Shown: positions 47,221-56,610 of the stretch, piece by piece
Layout of the letters: every line of letters begins with the position of its first letter
Position numbering within the stretch: position 1 is the stretch's first letter
NCBI RefSeq assembly: GCF_009363155.1
Contig: NZ_CP045302.1
Location: 447,001-511,000, forward strand
Direction of reading: 5' to 3'
Origin: Azotobacter salinestris
Lineage (GTDB): Bacteria > Pseudomonadota > Gammaproteobacteria > Pseudomonadales > Pseudomonadaceae
Length of the DNA: 64,000 nucleotides
Position numbers and translations under genes: made by a program
The notes under the pieces: model-generated
Told to the model about the DNA's origin: nothing
The model's database searches: none
What the model saw: the letters and a program-made list of their open reading frames with translations, nothing else

Positions 47221-48016
47221 TGCGGGAGCGGCAAGTCCTGCTGCGTCCAAGGCCACACCGCCCGCCGGCTGCCTGGGGATCGGCAAGGGCGCTGGAAGTG
47301 CCGCACGCCATGCACCCGGCCTGGTTCACCCAGGCAAGACGGTGGTGCAGAAGTTGTCGACAGCATGGCAATAGCCAGAAAAACCGACCGCCCACGTACA
47401 GGGCCGAACTCCTGCAAAGCGCGGTCGCTCCCTGCGGAGACGGCTTGCAAGTTTTCAATTGATAATAATTATCATTTGTGTATTATGGAGATGCCGTCGG
47501 CAGATCGGCATGCAAGCGGCGTCAGCTGGCCATTGCCAAGAGGTGGCCACGCCGGGTTTCACGGTTCCCGGCAAGGCGCGCGGCCTGTTCGAGTAATCTG
47601 CAAGCCTGGGGGTTCATCAGCCCCATCCTGCTGGTAGGCATGCCAGCGGCGACACAGTGCCCGACTAGCCGGCGTAACCGGCCAATCCCTCTCCTGCCCA
47701 TATCCCAGCCGACCGCTACCTCCCCCTGGAGCGGTTCCGCTATGCGCGCGCCATACCGGCCGGTGGAAATCGTGCCGCTGGGCCGGATGGGCCGGGTTGC
47801 AGCTCCGTACAACTACCGGCATACCTATGCAACAATACGCCCCATGTCAGGCATGAATCCTGCCTTTATTGATTGCCCGGCAGCCCGACCACAGCGTCCA
47901 CTGCTGCTCCCCACACACGTCCGCCGGCTGAATCCAAGTCGCGACCGGCAGGTGAGCTGACAGCCCCAGCCCAAGCCCGAAACAGACACCGCGCAACTCC
48001 CTGATAGGTAAGCCCC
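47221..48016. other. 796-base region before ybiT with an orphan Fur promoter
   Basis: Several open frames cross this region on both strands, but none has family features, a ribosome-binding site and normal codon use together. It contains a perfect Fur-type palindrome overlapping a sigma-70 promoter at 47459-47486 that points to the right. What the promoter transcribes is not clear. Confidence 0.55.
47459..47486 (+). promoter_or_regulatory. Fur box over a sigma-70 promoter
   Basis: TGATAAT-A-ATTATCA (47460-47474) is a perfect 7-1-7 Fur palindrome. It covers a -35 TTGATA (47459-47464), which is 16 bases from a -10 TATTAT (47481-47486). Transcription would start near 47493 towards ybiT and be blocked by Fur when iron is plentiful. 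Confidence 0.8.
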
Positions 48017-49606
<1,590 letters not shown>

Positions 49607-49623
49607 GGCCTTGCCTGCATCAG

Positions 49624-49652
49624 AAGCCCCGCCTCATGATGCGGGGCTTTTT
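49624..49652. terminator. Terminator between ybiT and the convergent DUF1993 gene
   Basis: AAGCCCCGC-CTCATGAT-GCGGGGCTT followed by TTT: a 9-bp stem, 8-base loop and a T-run of five counting the stem end. Confidence 0.9.
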
Positions 49653-49663
49653 CATAGCTGAAC

Positions 49664-50176
49664 TCAGACCGGCGGCTTGCCGAGAAAATCCATCTTGCCG
49701 ATGTCCAGGCCGTTGTGGCGCAAGATGGCGTAGGCCGTGGTGACATGGAAATAAAAATTGGGCAGGACGAAATCGAGCAGGTATTCGCCGCCGCCGAACT
49801 TCAGCTCCATCTTGGGAAAGTTCAGGGTGATGGGCCGCTCCTCGCTGCCATCGAGCTGTGCGGCATTAATGCTCTCGAGAAAGGCCACGGTCTTGGCGAT
49901 GCGCTCCTGCAACTCGGCGAAGCTGCTCTCGGTGTCCGGGTAGCTGGGAACCTCCACCCCGGCCAGGCGCGCAGCACAGCCCTTGGCGGTGTCGCTGGCG
50001 ATCTGGATCTGGCTGCTCAGCGGCAGCATGTCCGGTGCCAGGCGTGCGTTGACCAACACGGCAGGGGCGATGCCGCGTGTCTCGGCGTAAGCGGAGGCCT
50101 TGTGCAGGATGGCCGACAGGTTGCCCAGCATGCGGACAAAGATGGGAATCGACGCCTGGTACATGGACAGCGGCAT
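49664..50176 (-). CDS. DUF1993 family protein
   Basis: A 170-residue soluble helical protein of the DUF1993 (DinB-like) family: MYQASIPIFVRMLGNLSAILHKA at the start and FVLPNFYFHVTTAYAILRHNGLDIGKMDFLG at the end are diagnostic. The biochemical role is unknown. GAGGA precedes the ATG. It follows the CSD-DUF1294 gene by 36 bases and may share the uppP transcript. Confidence 0.88.
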   Translation of the reverse strand: MPLSMYQASIPIFVRMLGNLSAILHKASAYAETRGIAPAVLVNARLAPDMLPLSSQIQIASDTAKGCAARLAGVEVPSYPDTESSFAELQERIAKTVAFLESINAAQLDGSEERPITLNFPKMELKFGGGEYLLDFVLPNFYFHVTTAYAILRHNGLDIGKMDFLGKPPV

Positions 50177-50212
50177 GGTGCAGTTCCTCGCAGGGGGATG
50201 GGAGATATCAGA

Positions 50213-50860
50213 CTAGCCGAGGAAGCGCTGCATGAGGGTCGAAGCGAGGAGCCGCTGGAAATACAGGTAGTCGATCCAGGCTGCCTGGTGCAACAGCACG
50301 ATGCCCCAGAACACCAGCTGATAGGCGAGCTTGCGGGTCTTGTGGCGGAACCGCTGCTGCGCCAGCAACGCGCCGGGCCAGCCGCCGAGCAGTTCGACGG
50401 CATGCAGGCTGGCCTCCGGAATGCGCCAGCGCCCCGTCGCAGCGCGGCGCTTGTCCAGCCAGTACTGCAGAAAGCTGACGAAGCTGAACAGCGCGTAGCC
50501 GCCGAGCGCCCAGAACGGACCATCCTGTGGCAGCTTGAATGCTCCGGCAAGCGGCAACGCGCAGAGTGCGAGAAACGCCAGGAGCTTGGGCAGCGGATGG
50601 CGCACGCCGTTGGCCGTCCGGCGCGGGCTGCGGATCGACGGCTCGTCGAGGCTCAGCCCGGCATGGCGCATGTGCCTGGCCCGCGCCCTTCCCTCCCGGT
50701 CGCGCCCGGCGACGAACAACACCGTCTCGCCCGCCCTGGGCCGGCGGTCGCCGCGCATCGCCGAAATATGCACGAACAACGGCTCACCGCCCGCCTCCGG
50801 CTCGATGAAGCCGAAGCCCTTGCGGTCATCCCAGCTTTTCAGCACGCCGCGTCGTTCCAT
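50213..50860 (-). CDS. Cold-shock domain--DUF1294 membrane protein
   Basis: A 215-residue fusion. Residues about 1-65 form a cold-shock domain (GVLKSWDDRKGFGFIEPEAGGEPLFVHISAM), and about 90-215 form a DUF1294 membrane part with three or four helices and the conserved DKRRAATGRWRIPEASLHAVELLGGWPGALLAQQ and FRHKTRK motifs. The RNA-binding motif KGFGFI is intact. The pairing ties a nucleic-acid-binding head to the inner membrane; function unknown. It starts 13 bases after the uppP stop. Confidence 0.9.
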   Translation of the reverse strand: MERRGVLKSWDDRKGFGFIEPEAGGEPLFVHISAMRGDRRPRAGETVLFVAGRDREGRARARHMRHAGLSLDEPSIRSPRRTANGVRHPLPKLLAFLALCALPLAGAFKLPQDGPFWALGGYALFSFVSFLQYWLDKRRAATGRWRIPEASLHAVELLGGWPGALLAQQRFRHKTRKLAYQLVFWGIVLLHQAAWIDYLYFQRLLASTLMQRFLG

Positions 50861-50873
50861 GAGCGCTCCGTCC

Positions 50874-51707
50874 TCAGCCCTGCGCCGTGCTCCAGTCGAC
50901 CATGCCCATCTGCCAGGTGGCGAGAATCAGCAGGCCGAAGCCGATGCGGTACCAGGCGAACACCGCATAGCTGTGGCTGGCGATGAAGCGGAGCAACGCG
51001 CGCACGGCGAGCATGGCGAAGATGAAGGAGACGACGAAGCCCAGCGCGAAGACCGGCAGGTCGCCGCCGTTTTCGAACAGGGCACGGTGCTTGTAGCCGG
51101 AATAGACCGCAGCGCCGACCATGGTCGGCATGGCGAGGAAGAACGAGAACTCGGTCGCCGCCTTGCGCGACAGGCCGAACAGCAGGCCGCCGATGATGGT
51201 CGAAGCCGAGCGCGAGGTGCCCGGAATCATGGCCAGACACTGGGCGCAGCCGATCTTGAGGGCGTGCGTCCAGTTCATCTCGTCCACCGCATGCACCTCG
51301 ATGGCGTGCTGGCGCCTCTCGGCCCAGAGCATGACCAGGCCGCCGATCACCAGCGCGCTGGCCACGGTGATCGGGTTGAACAGCCAGTGCTCGATCAGAT
51401 CGGCGAAGGCCACGCCGAGGATCACCGCCGGAAGGAAGGCGACCAGCAGATTGACGGTGAAGCGCTGAGCCTGACGCTCGCGCGGCAGGCCGAGGATCAC
51501 GCCGAAGACCCGCTGGCGGAACTCCCAGACCACGGCCAGGATCGCCCCGAGCTGGATGATGATGTTGAACGCCTTGGCCCGGTCGCCGCCGAAGCCGATC
51601 AGATCGGCGACGATGATCTGGTGCCCGGTGCTGGATATCGGCAGAAACTCGGTCAGTCCCTCAACAACCCCCAAGATGAATGCCTGCGCGGCGAGCCAAA
51701 GCTCCAT
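50874..51707 (-). CDS. uppP: Undecaprenyl-diphosphatase UppP/BacA
   Basis: A 277-residue polytopic enzyme that dephosphorylates undecaprenyl pyrophosphate to recycle the lipid carrier for peptidoglycan; extra copies give bacitracin resistance. Catalytic motifs [14 protein letters not shown] (about 16-29) and PGTSRSA are intact, with seven or eight helices. GGAGGA lies seven bases before the ATG; a longer in-frame reading to 52091 is not needed. First gene of a likely three-gene operon. Confidence 0.95.
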   Translation of the reverse strand: MELWLAAQAFILGVVEGLTEFLPISSTGHQIIVADLIGFGGDRAKAFNIIIQLGAILAVVWEFRQRVFGVILGLPRERQAQRFTVNLLVAFLPAVILGVAFADLIEHWLFNPITVASALVIGGLVMLWAERRQHAIEVHAVDEMNWTHALKIGCAQCLAMIPGTSRSASTIIGGLLFGLSRKAATEFSFFLAMPTMVGAAVYSGYKHRALFENGGDLPVFALGFVVSFIFAMLAVRALLRFIASHSYAVFAWYRIGFGLLILATWQMGMVDWSTAQG

Positions 51708-52080
51708 CGATCCTCCATTCGAAATGCAGAAATGATCCAGCCGTCCGCCGGACCCTGACGAAGGGAGCGAACACTGCCAACGAAGTCGCACGCCGAGGGG
51801 AACGGCAACACGGATGCCCGCCCTCGCCTTGCGGGCCGGCATGCTAGCAGAGCGAAACGAGTGGTGCCGCAACTTCAATGTATGAAGTTCAACAACGGTT
51901 GAGACATATTCTCTTGGCATTATGATGGCAACCTGGAGTGCTGTGGACGCGGGTACCAATTCACGTGCAGATCGCCAAGGCGGAATCGCGGTTGCAGAAA
52001 TGCTCACCGAACCGCTTGCTTGCCAGGATCCTTCCGCCCACTCGGCAGCTTCGTCACCAGATCGCGAGAAAGAGCCACGC
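51708..52080. other. Divergent region between uppP and the 203-residue unknown
   Basis: 373 bases, no gene seen. It carries a 7-5-7 dyad and a good sigma-70 promoter for the rightward gene, listed separately, leaving a leader of about 150 bases. The left part is the uppP promoter side. Confidence 0.5.
51871..51926 (+). promoter_or_regulatory. Promoter with upstream dyad for the 203-residue gene
   Basis: TTGAGA (51899-51904) and TATGAT (51921-51926) are 16 bases apart. Just upstream AACTTCA-ATGTA-TGAAGTT (51871-51889) is a perfect 7-5-7 inverted repeat in position for an activator or repressor. Regulator unknown. Confidence 0.55.
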
Positions 52081-52692
52081 ATGAGCAGCATGAAGCATCA
52101 GGAAGTCGATTTCAGCAAACCGGTCAACCCCGACCTGGTATGGGAACTGGACCACATTGCCCGCCGCGAACTGGCCGAGCGCTTCATCCAGTTGTTCGAG
52201 AACCGGCTGTGCGTCTATTCGGAGTCGGTACGCCAGCTGTACACCAACTACAACCTGCACTTCCCGGCCGATCTCGGCCGGAAGATGGTGGTTTTGCCCA
52301 ATCCCTATGCCTTCCATGACACCCTGCACGGCATCGACTCCCTAGCCGTCCGTCCGACAGGCCTTTTCATCCTGCCCGGCCGGGTATTCGGCAGACCGGG
52401 TCTGCTGCTGACCAAGCACCTGAAGGAAGGCGAATCGATTCCAAAGAGCATGCCCTTCAAGCAGGCGCTGGCGCAGATCATCAGCAACCAGAAGAAGCTC
52501 GGCGACGTATTCCTGCCCATCCTGATCAAGGGAGACCTGCGCGAATTCGGCCAGCAGCTGCCCTATCTTCACCTGCACCGCCTGCAGGTCAGCAAGCTCA
52601 GCCACCTGTCCAGCTTCGAGCGGATCGACATCCAGAACACCATTACCCGCAAACTTCTATTGCTCTATCGCCAGGCGGATACGCTGGGCTGA
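52081..52692 (+). CDS. Conserved-looking protein of unknown function, 203 residues
   Basis: A soluble protein with normal local codon use and GC-rich third positions. Visible text: [29 protein letters not shown], then [35 protein letters not shown] and a basic, helical end. It has no signal peptide, no membrane helix, and no motif that I can tie to a family. ATG 52081 was chosen by position; the ribosome-binding site is weak, and ATG 52090 or an earlier start at 52000 is possible. Confidence 0.75.
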   Translation: MSSMKHQEVDFSKPVNPDLVWELDHIARRELAERFIQLFENRLCVYSESVRQLYTNYNLHFPADLGRKMVVLPNPYAFHDTLHGIDSLAVRPTGLFILPGRVFGRPGLLLTKHLKEGESIPKSMPFKQALAQIISNQKKLGDVFLPILIKGDLREFGQQLPYLHLHRLQVSKLSHLSSFERIDIQNTITRKLLLLYRQADTLG

Positions 52693-52805
52693 CATTCGTC
52701 GGAAAAATCTGTATCAAACTTGCGACACCGGCCTATACTTCATTCTGTCATGTGAGTTTCAGGGCAGCGGAAGGAATCCGTTAGCCCAGGCAAGTTCCAG
52801 ACTCC

Positions 52806-52823
52806 TGTCACGCTCACGTGACA
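52806..52823. promoter_or_regulatory. Palindrome before the 88-residue gene
   Basis: TGTCACG-CTCA-CGTGACA, a perfect 7-bp inverted repeat with a 4-base centre, 70 bases before the ATG. It may be an operator or an RNA stem. A second GGCCG...CGGCC stem lies near 52847-52864. Confidence 0.45.
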
Positions 52824-52893
52824 TGGCTTTGCCTGAAAGACAAAACGGCCGCATCAGACGGCCTCATCATGGTACTCAAAGAGGGATCGATCC

Positions 52894-53160
52894 ATGACCA
52901 ACCCGCTCCGTTTCAACGAAGCCCTTCTGATCGCCAACCGCGCGTTCAAACCCCTGCAATGCATCGCCTGGACCCAGGAAATCAACAGTGAGCTGAACCT
53001 GACCGTCGTGGATCGCGCCAATACGCGCACCCTGGGGCACAAGCGCATTCCCTGCTCGACCTATTCCGACCCGAAGAAACTCGCCGCCGTCATCCAGCAA
53101 ACCCGCCAGGAACTGACCCGCCAAGGCTTCAACCTGGCTCCCTGGAACATGCCCGACTGA
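52894..53160 (+). CDS. Small soluble protein of unknown function, 88 residues
   Basis: Starts at an ATG with AGAGGGA upstream and ends before a strong terminator, so it is a single-gene unit. Sequence reads as one compact alpha/beta domain (NEALLIANRAFKPLQCIAWTQ; LNLTVVDRANTRTLGHKRI; DPKKLAAVIQQTRQELTRQGF). I recognise no family. Good gene signals make it very probably real. Confidence 0.8.
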   Translation: MTNPLRFNEALLIANRAFKPLQCIAWTQEINSELNLTVVDRANTRTLGHKRIPCSTYSDPKKLAAVIQQTRQELTRQGFNLAPWNMPD

Positions 53161-53266
53161 GCCATCCGATACATGATGGAGCCTTGTCCCGGCAGGGCTT
53201 CGCGACAGGGTGCGACATACGGGCCGAATCGGCAGGACGCATCCCTCGCAAAACAACAAGCAAACG

Positions 53267-53290
53267 AAAGGCGGCCATGGCCGCCTTTTT
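53267..53290. terminator. Bidirectional terminator between the 88-residue gene and nfuA
   Basis: AAAGGCGGC-CATG-GCCGCCTTT with a T-run beyond. The stem is 9 bp and near-symmetrical, so it can serve both convergent genes. Confidence 0.9.
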
Positions 53291-53316
53291 CATGCCTTCC
53301 CGCCACCAACCATCGG

Positions 53317-53901
53317 TCAGTAATAGGCGTTTTCCCGATTGCTGTGGTCGGTGACGTCGCGCACGCCCTTGAGGTCTGGGATGCGCTCCAGCAGGGTCCT
53401 CTCCACGCCGTCCTTCAGCGTCATGTCGACCATGCCGCAGCCCTGGCAGCCACCGCCGAAACGCAGTACGGCGACGCCTTCCTCGACGATGTCCACCAGG
53501 CTCACCTGTCCGCCGTGGCTGGCCAGACCCGGATTGATCTCGGTCTGCAGGTAATAGTTGACCCGCTCGCCCAGCGGGCTGTCCTCGCTGATCATCGGTA
53601 CCTTGGCGTTCGGTGCCTTGATGGTCAGCTGGCCACCCATGCGATCGCTGGCATAGTCGACGACGGCGTCCTCGAGAAAGGGCTCGCTGACGGCGTCGAT
53701 CCACACGGTGAAGCTCTTCAGCGCCAGGGGGGTGTCGTCCGGGTGCCGCTCGTGCGGCCGGCAGTAGGCGATGCAGGTCTCGGCGCTGGGCGTGCCGGGC
53801 TGAGTGATGAAGATGCGGATACCGATGTCGGTGCCGCTCTGCTTGGCCAGCAATTCGGCCAGATAGTCGTGTGCGGCGTCGGTGATGGTGATGGCGCTCA
53901 T
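53317..53901 (-). CDS. nfuA: Fe/S biogenesis protein NfuA
   Basis: A 194-residue carrier that delivers [4Fe-4S] clusters to target enzymes, mainly under oxidative stress or iron lack. A degenerate A-type domain spans about 1-100 and an Nfu domain about 110-190 with the cluster ligands C152 and C155 in [11 protein letters not shown]. The start has GAGGAGC upstream; a longer in-frame start at 53943 is disfavoured. Complex I, encoded earlier in the window, is one natural client type. Confidence 0.95.
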   Translation of the reverse strand: MSAITITDAAHDYLAELLAKQSGTDIGIRIFITQPGTPSAETCIAYCRPHERHPDDTPLALKSFTVWIDAVSEPFLEDAVVDYASDRMGGQLTIKAPNAKVPMISEDSPLGERVNYYLQTEINPGLASHGGQVSLVDIVEEGVAVLRFGGGCQGCGMVDMTLKDGVERTLLERIPDLKGVRDVTDHSNRENAYY

Positions 53902-54009
53902 GGCAGCTCCTCGCGAATATGGCTTCGAGTGTACGCCAAGCACCCGAGGGGATAAAGTCCTAGTGTGATTGTCGGATTAGTCCGGAAGATCCGATACAGA
54001 CGTGCCGGT

Positions 54010-56280
54010 TCACAGATTCCGGTAGCGGTTCATGTCCAGCACCCCGGCCTCCAGCGGCTCGGTTTCCCTCATCCAGGCCGAGAGATCGTTGAAATGGCGC
54101 CAGAACTCCGGATGGCTGCGGCGGATGCCCCAGCGCTCGACCACGGCCGTGAAGCTCGCCCCCACCCTCGCCTGCTCCAGCGCCGCGACGAACTCCGGCA
54201 CCTCGTCGGCGCGGACGTTGAACAGGAAATTCGGGTAGCTGCTCATGACCCCCGGATAGAACGTCAGGGTATCCAGTGCCGGCTTGTGGCGCAGATGCTC
54301 GCCGAAGATGAACGCCACATTGCTGTGGGCGCGGTTGCGCAGCAAGCTGTAGATCTCCCGCCGCCCCTCGCCGTACTCGATGCGCAGCAGACTGGCCTCC
54401 GGCAAGGCGAGCACCACCGGCAGGCTGATGGCGGGCCGACCGGCCAGCCGGCTGAGGGCCTGCTCGGCGTATTGCAGCTCCCGCGCCACACCGGGACGGT
54501 GGCAATGCGCCGAGCGACAACGGTTGATCGGATCGGGCCGGGCATTGATCGCCGTGTGTCGCCCCAGCAGGAGCTCGGCAAAACTGCGGATCGGCTCGCG
54601 CTGCGGCAGGCCGAGTGCCGAAGGGGTCTTGCCGTCGACCTCGGTATAGGCCAGCCAGAGCTTGAGCTGGCCGCTGTTCTCGTACCAGCTGTCGAGGATC
54701 GCCTGGCGCGAGTCGGCCGGCAGCAGGCGCAGGAAGTTCTGTTCGGCGCCGTTGCGGATCAGGTCGAAATACAGGCGTGTCTGCAACTGGTGGGAGAGGT
54801 TGCCGAACACGTCGAAGTTCACCACCAACTGATAGTAGGTCCGCTCGAACAGCGGGAAATCCAGCAGCCACAGGGTCTGCGGCACGGCCCCGACCAGCCC
54901 CTTGCGCACCGAGGCGCTGTCGTGCTGGCGGAAGATGGTCAGCAGCGCGTTGTCGTTGCCGGCCCACAGATCCGACCACTCGGCCGGATGCTCGGCGTAG
55001 GCCTGCCTGCGCAGGCTCTCGTAGCGCCTGAAGCGCTCCAGGTAGGTGCTCCAGAGGCTCCACAGACTGGCGATGTCGTCGAGCTGGCCGGGCAGCGCGA
55101 GCAACGGCGTCACCGCCTCGCGGTACTCTGCATCGGTGAGATAGCGGTCCCGCTCGGGAGCCTGGAACAGCGTCCAGAAGTGATCGCGGATCACGTCCGT
55201 GGCGATCTGGCCACGACATACCGGACCGCGAATGAAGGTACGCACGAAGTATTCGGCGTTGTCCAGCATGAAGCGGTAGCGCGCCTGCGCCGGAATCGCC
55301 GCGAAGGTCTCGAACGGATTGGCGCGGCGCTGGGCGCCGTAGCCGGGCAGCTCCGCCACCTGCCAGTCGCCGGCGAGGAACAGCTCGCGCACCCGCGCCA
55401 GCTTCTGCGGGCCGAGCGGATAGGTGATGTGCGTCTTGTGCACGATCACGTCGGAAATCGGCCGCAACCGGTAGTAAAAATCGCTGCCGGGATCGTCGTT
55501 CGGACGCCGCGTGGCGATCGGCTCGACCGGCTGGCCGGAAGGCGTGCGCGAACGCACCAACTGGAAGAAGTGCCCCGGTGCGCCCCCCTCGAAATGCAGG
55601 TGGGCGAGGAACAGGTGCTCGTACAGCCAGCGGGCGACCAGCCGGAAGCGCTTGTCCTGCACATTCAGCAGCCGCTCCCAGTCGGCGATCTGTGCCGCCT
55701 CGGCCGGCGACGGCGCGAGCAGCGCCTCGTCGACTGGCGCGCCCTGCGCCAGCCATTTCCGCAGGGTCGCATATTCGCCGTCGGTCAGGCCGGTGACGGC
55801 GAAAGGCATGCCGGCCAGGGGATTGTCGCGGGCGAAGGCCGCGAACTCGCCGGGCAGCGGACAGCTGTTCCGTCGCTCGATGCCGATCTCCAGGTCCTCC
55901 GGCAGCAAGGCGTTGTGTATCAGCGGCCGGTTGCGGCCGAGCTCCAGCATGCGCGCCATCAGCGCCGCCTGGCCTCCGGCTTCGAGTACCGAGTGAAAGC
56001 CCTTGCGCCGCCAGGCCGCCTCGCCCTCGGCATCCAGGAACAGCCGGGTGGTTTCCTGGGCCTCGGTGCGCAGGCCGTTGTAGACCGGCAGCTTGTGGGC
56101 GCCACGCCGCGCGCCCTCGCCGCTGCCCAGGTTGAGCTGGCAGGGCGAGTCGTAGCAGGCATGGCAGGCCAGGCACTTGGCGGTGAAGATCGGCTGGACG
56201 TCGCGGCGGTACGAGAGCTCTTCGGCCCGCGCCACGGCGCCAAGCGCCAGGAGCACGAGGAGGAGAAGGCGAAGCGGCAT
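54010..56280 (-). CDS. cti: Periplasmic cis/trans unsaturated fatty acid isomerase Cti
   Basis: A 756-residue periplasmic enzyme that isomerises cis to trans double bonds of membrane phospholipid acyl chains as a fast response to solvents, heat or metals. Signal peptide MPLRLLLLVLLALGAVARA, then the cytochrome-c type haem site CLACH (C36, C39, H40). The remainder matches Cti along its length (SDVIVHKTHITYPLG, FIRGPVCRGQIATDVIRDHFW, TFYPGVMSSYPNFLFNV). AGGA lies upstream of the ATG. It lies downstream of the solvent/drug efflux operon, separated by a MITE. Two stress systems are thus adjacent. Confidence 0.95.
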   Translation of the reverse strand: MPLRLLLLVLLALGAVARAEELSYRRDVQPIFTAKCLACHACYDSPCQLNLGSGEGARRGAHKLPVYNGLRTEAQETTRLFLDAEGEAAWRRKGFHSVLEAGGQAALMARMLELGRNRPLIHNALLPEDLEIGIERRNSCPLPGEFAAFARDNPLAGMPFAVTGLTDGEYATLRKWLAQGAPVDEALLAPSPAEAAQIADWERLLNVQDKRFRLVARWLYEHLFLAHLHFEGGAPGHFFQLVRSRTPSGQPVEPIATRRPNDDPGSDFYYRLRPISDVIVHKTHITYPLGPQKLARVRELFLAGDWQVAELPGYGAQRRANPFETFAAIPAQARYRFMLDNAEYFVRTFIRGPVCRGQIATDVIRDHFWTLFQAPERDRYLTDAEYREAVTPLLALPGQLDDIASLWSLWSTYLERFRRYESLRRQAYAEHPAEWSDLWAGNDNALLTIFRQHDSASVRKGLVGAVPQTLWLLDFPLFERTYYQLVVNFDVFGNLSHQLQTRLYFDLIRNGAEQNFLRLLPADSRQAILDSWYENSGQLKLWLAYTEVDGKTPSALGLPQREPIRSFAELLLGRHTAINARPDPINRCRSAHCHRPGVARELQYAEQALSRLAGRPAISLPVVLALPEASLLRIEYGEGRREIYSLLRNRAHSNVAFIFGEHLRHKPALDTLTFYPGVMSSYPNFLFNVRADEVPEFVAALEQARVGASFTAVVERWGIRRSHPEFWRHFNDLSAWMRETEPLEAGVLDMNRYRNL

Positions 56281-56610
56281 GGGGCAGGTCCTAGGGGGTG
56301 TTGGCGTTTTGGCGTGAGCCGCGTTGCCGCGTCAAATGCCGCCAGGCAAGGCGCAGGGCGCCGGCAATGGTCATTCCCTTGCCAAGCCCTGCAACGCCGC
56401 ATGGCGGCATTTGCCGCGCAACCCGTAGGGACGGAGCCCGTTTGGCGCAGCACGGCGTCGCTCGTCGCTCATTTGGAGCGACCAAACTTCTCTCCTCGCT
56501 CCTTGTTCTGCGCCAAACGGGCTGCCGTCGCGGCCTACGCCAAAACGCCAACACCCCCTATGCGGGACGGCATTCTAACCGCAAGCGCATCCCGTCATCG
56601 CCAGAGGCCG
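56281..56610. other. cti-opmB spacer occupied by a MITE
   Basis: Of these 330 bases, 265 belong to the MITE (next entry). The remaining short flanks (13 bases before the cti ATG side and about 50 after the opmB stop) hold no gene. The insertion falls just before the cti ribosome-binding site, so any cti promoter lies in or beyond the element. Confidence 0.7.
56294..56558. mobile_element. 265-bp MITE with terminal inverted repeats and TA flanks
   Basis: The ends GGGGGTGTTGGCGTTTTGGC (from 56294) and its exact complement (to 56558) form a 22-bp terminal inverted repeat, 24 bp with the flanking TA on each side (56292-56293 and 56559-56560), consistent with a TA target duplication as made by IS630/Tc1-mariner type transposases. 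Inside are three more perfect inverted repeats: 12 bp at 56333-56344/56402-56413, 16 bp at 56435-56450/56508-56523, and a central GTCGCTC-ATTTG-GAGCGAC (56464-56482). No coding capacity, so it needs a transposase supplied in trans. Confidence 0.88.

Noticed and set aside
47478..47960. 160-codon frame directly behind the Fur promoter
   Set aside because: Starts at a TTG inside the -35/-10 interval, upstream of the predicted transcript start, has no ribosome-binding site and no protein-like composition.
51922..52080. Upstream start that would lengthen the 203-residue protein by 53 residues
   Set aside because: The first ATG lies in the -10 hexamer of the likely promoter, so it could not be on the transcript.
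56294..56558. Small frames beginning MLAFWR on both strands inside the MITE
   Set aside because: They start in the terminal inverted repeats, which explains the identical beginnings; no conserved protein.
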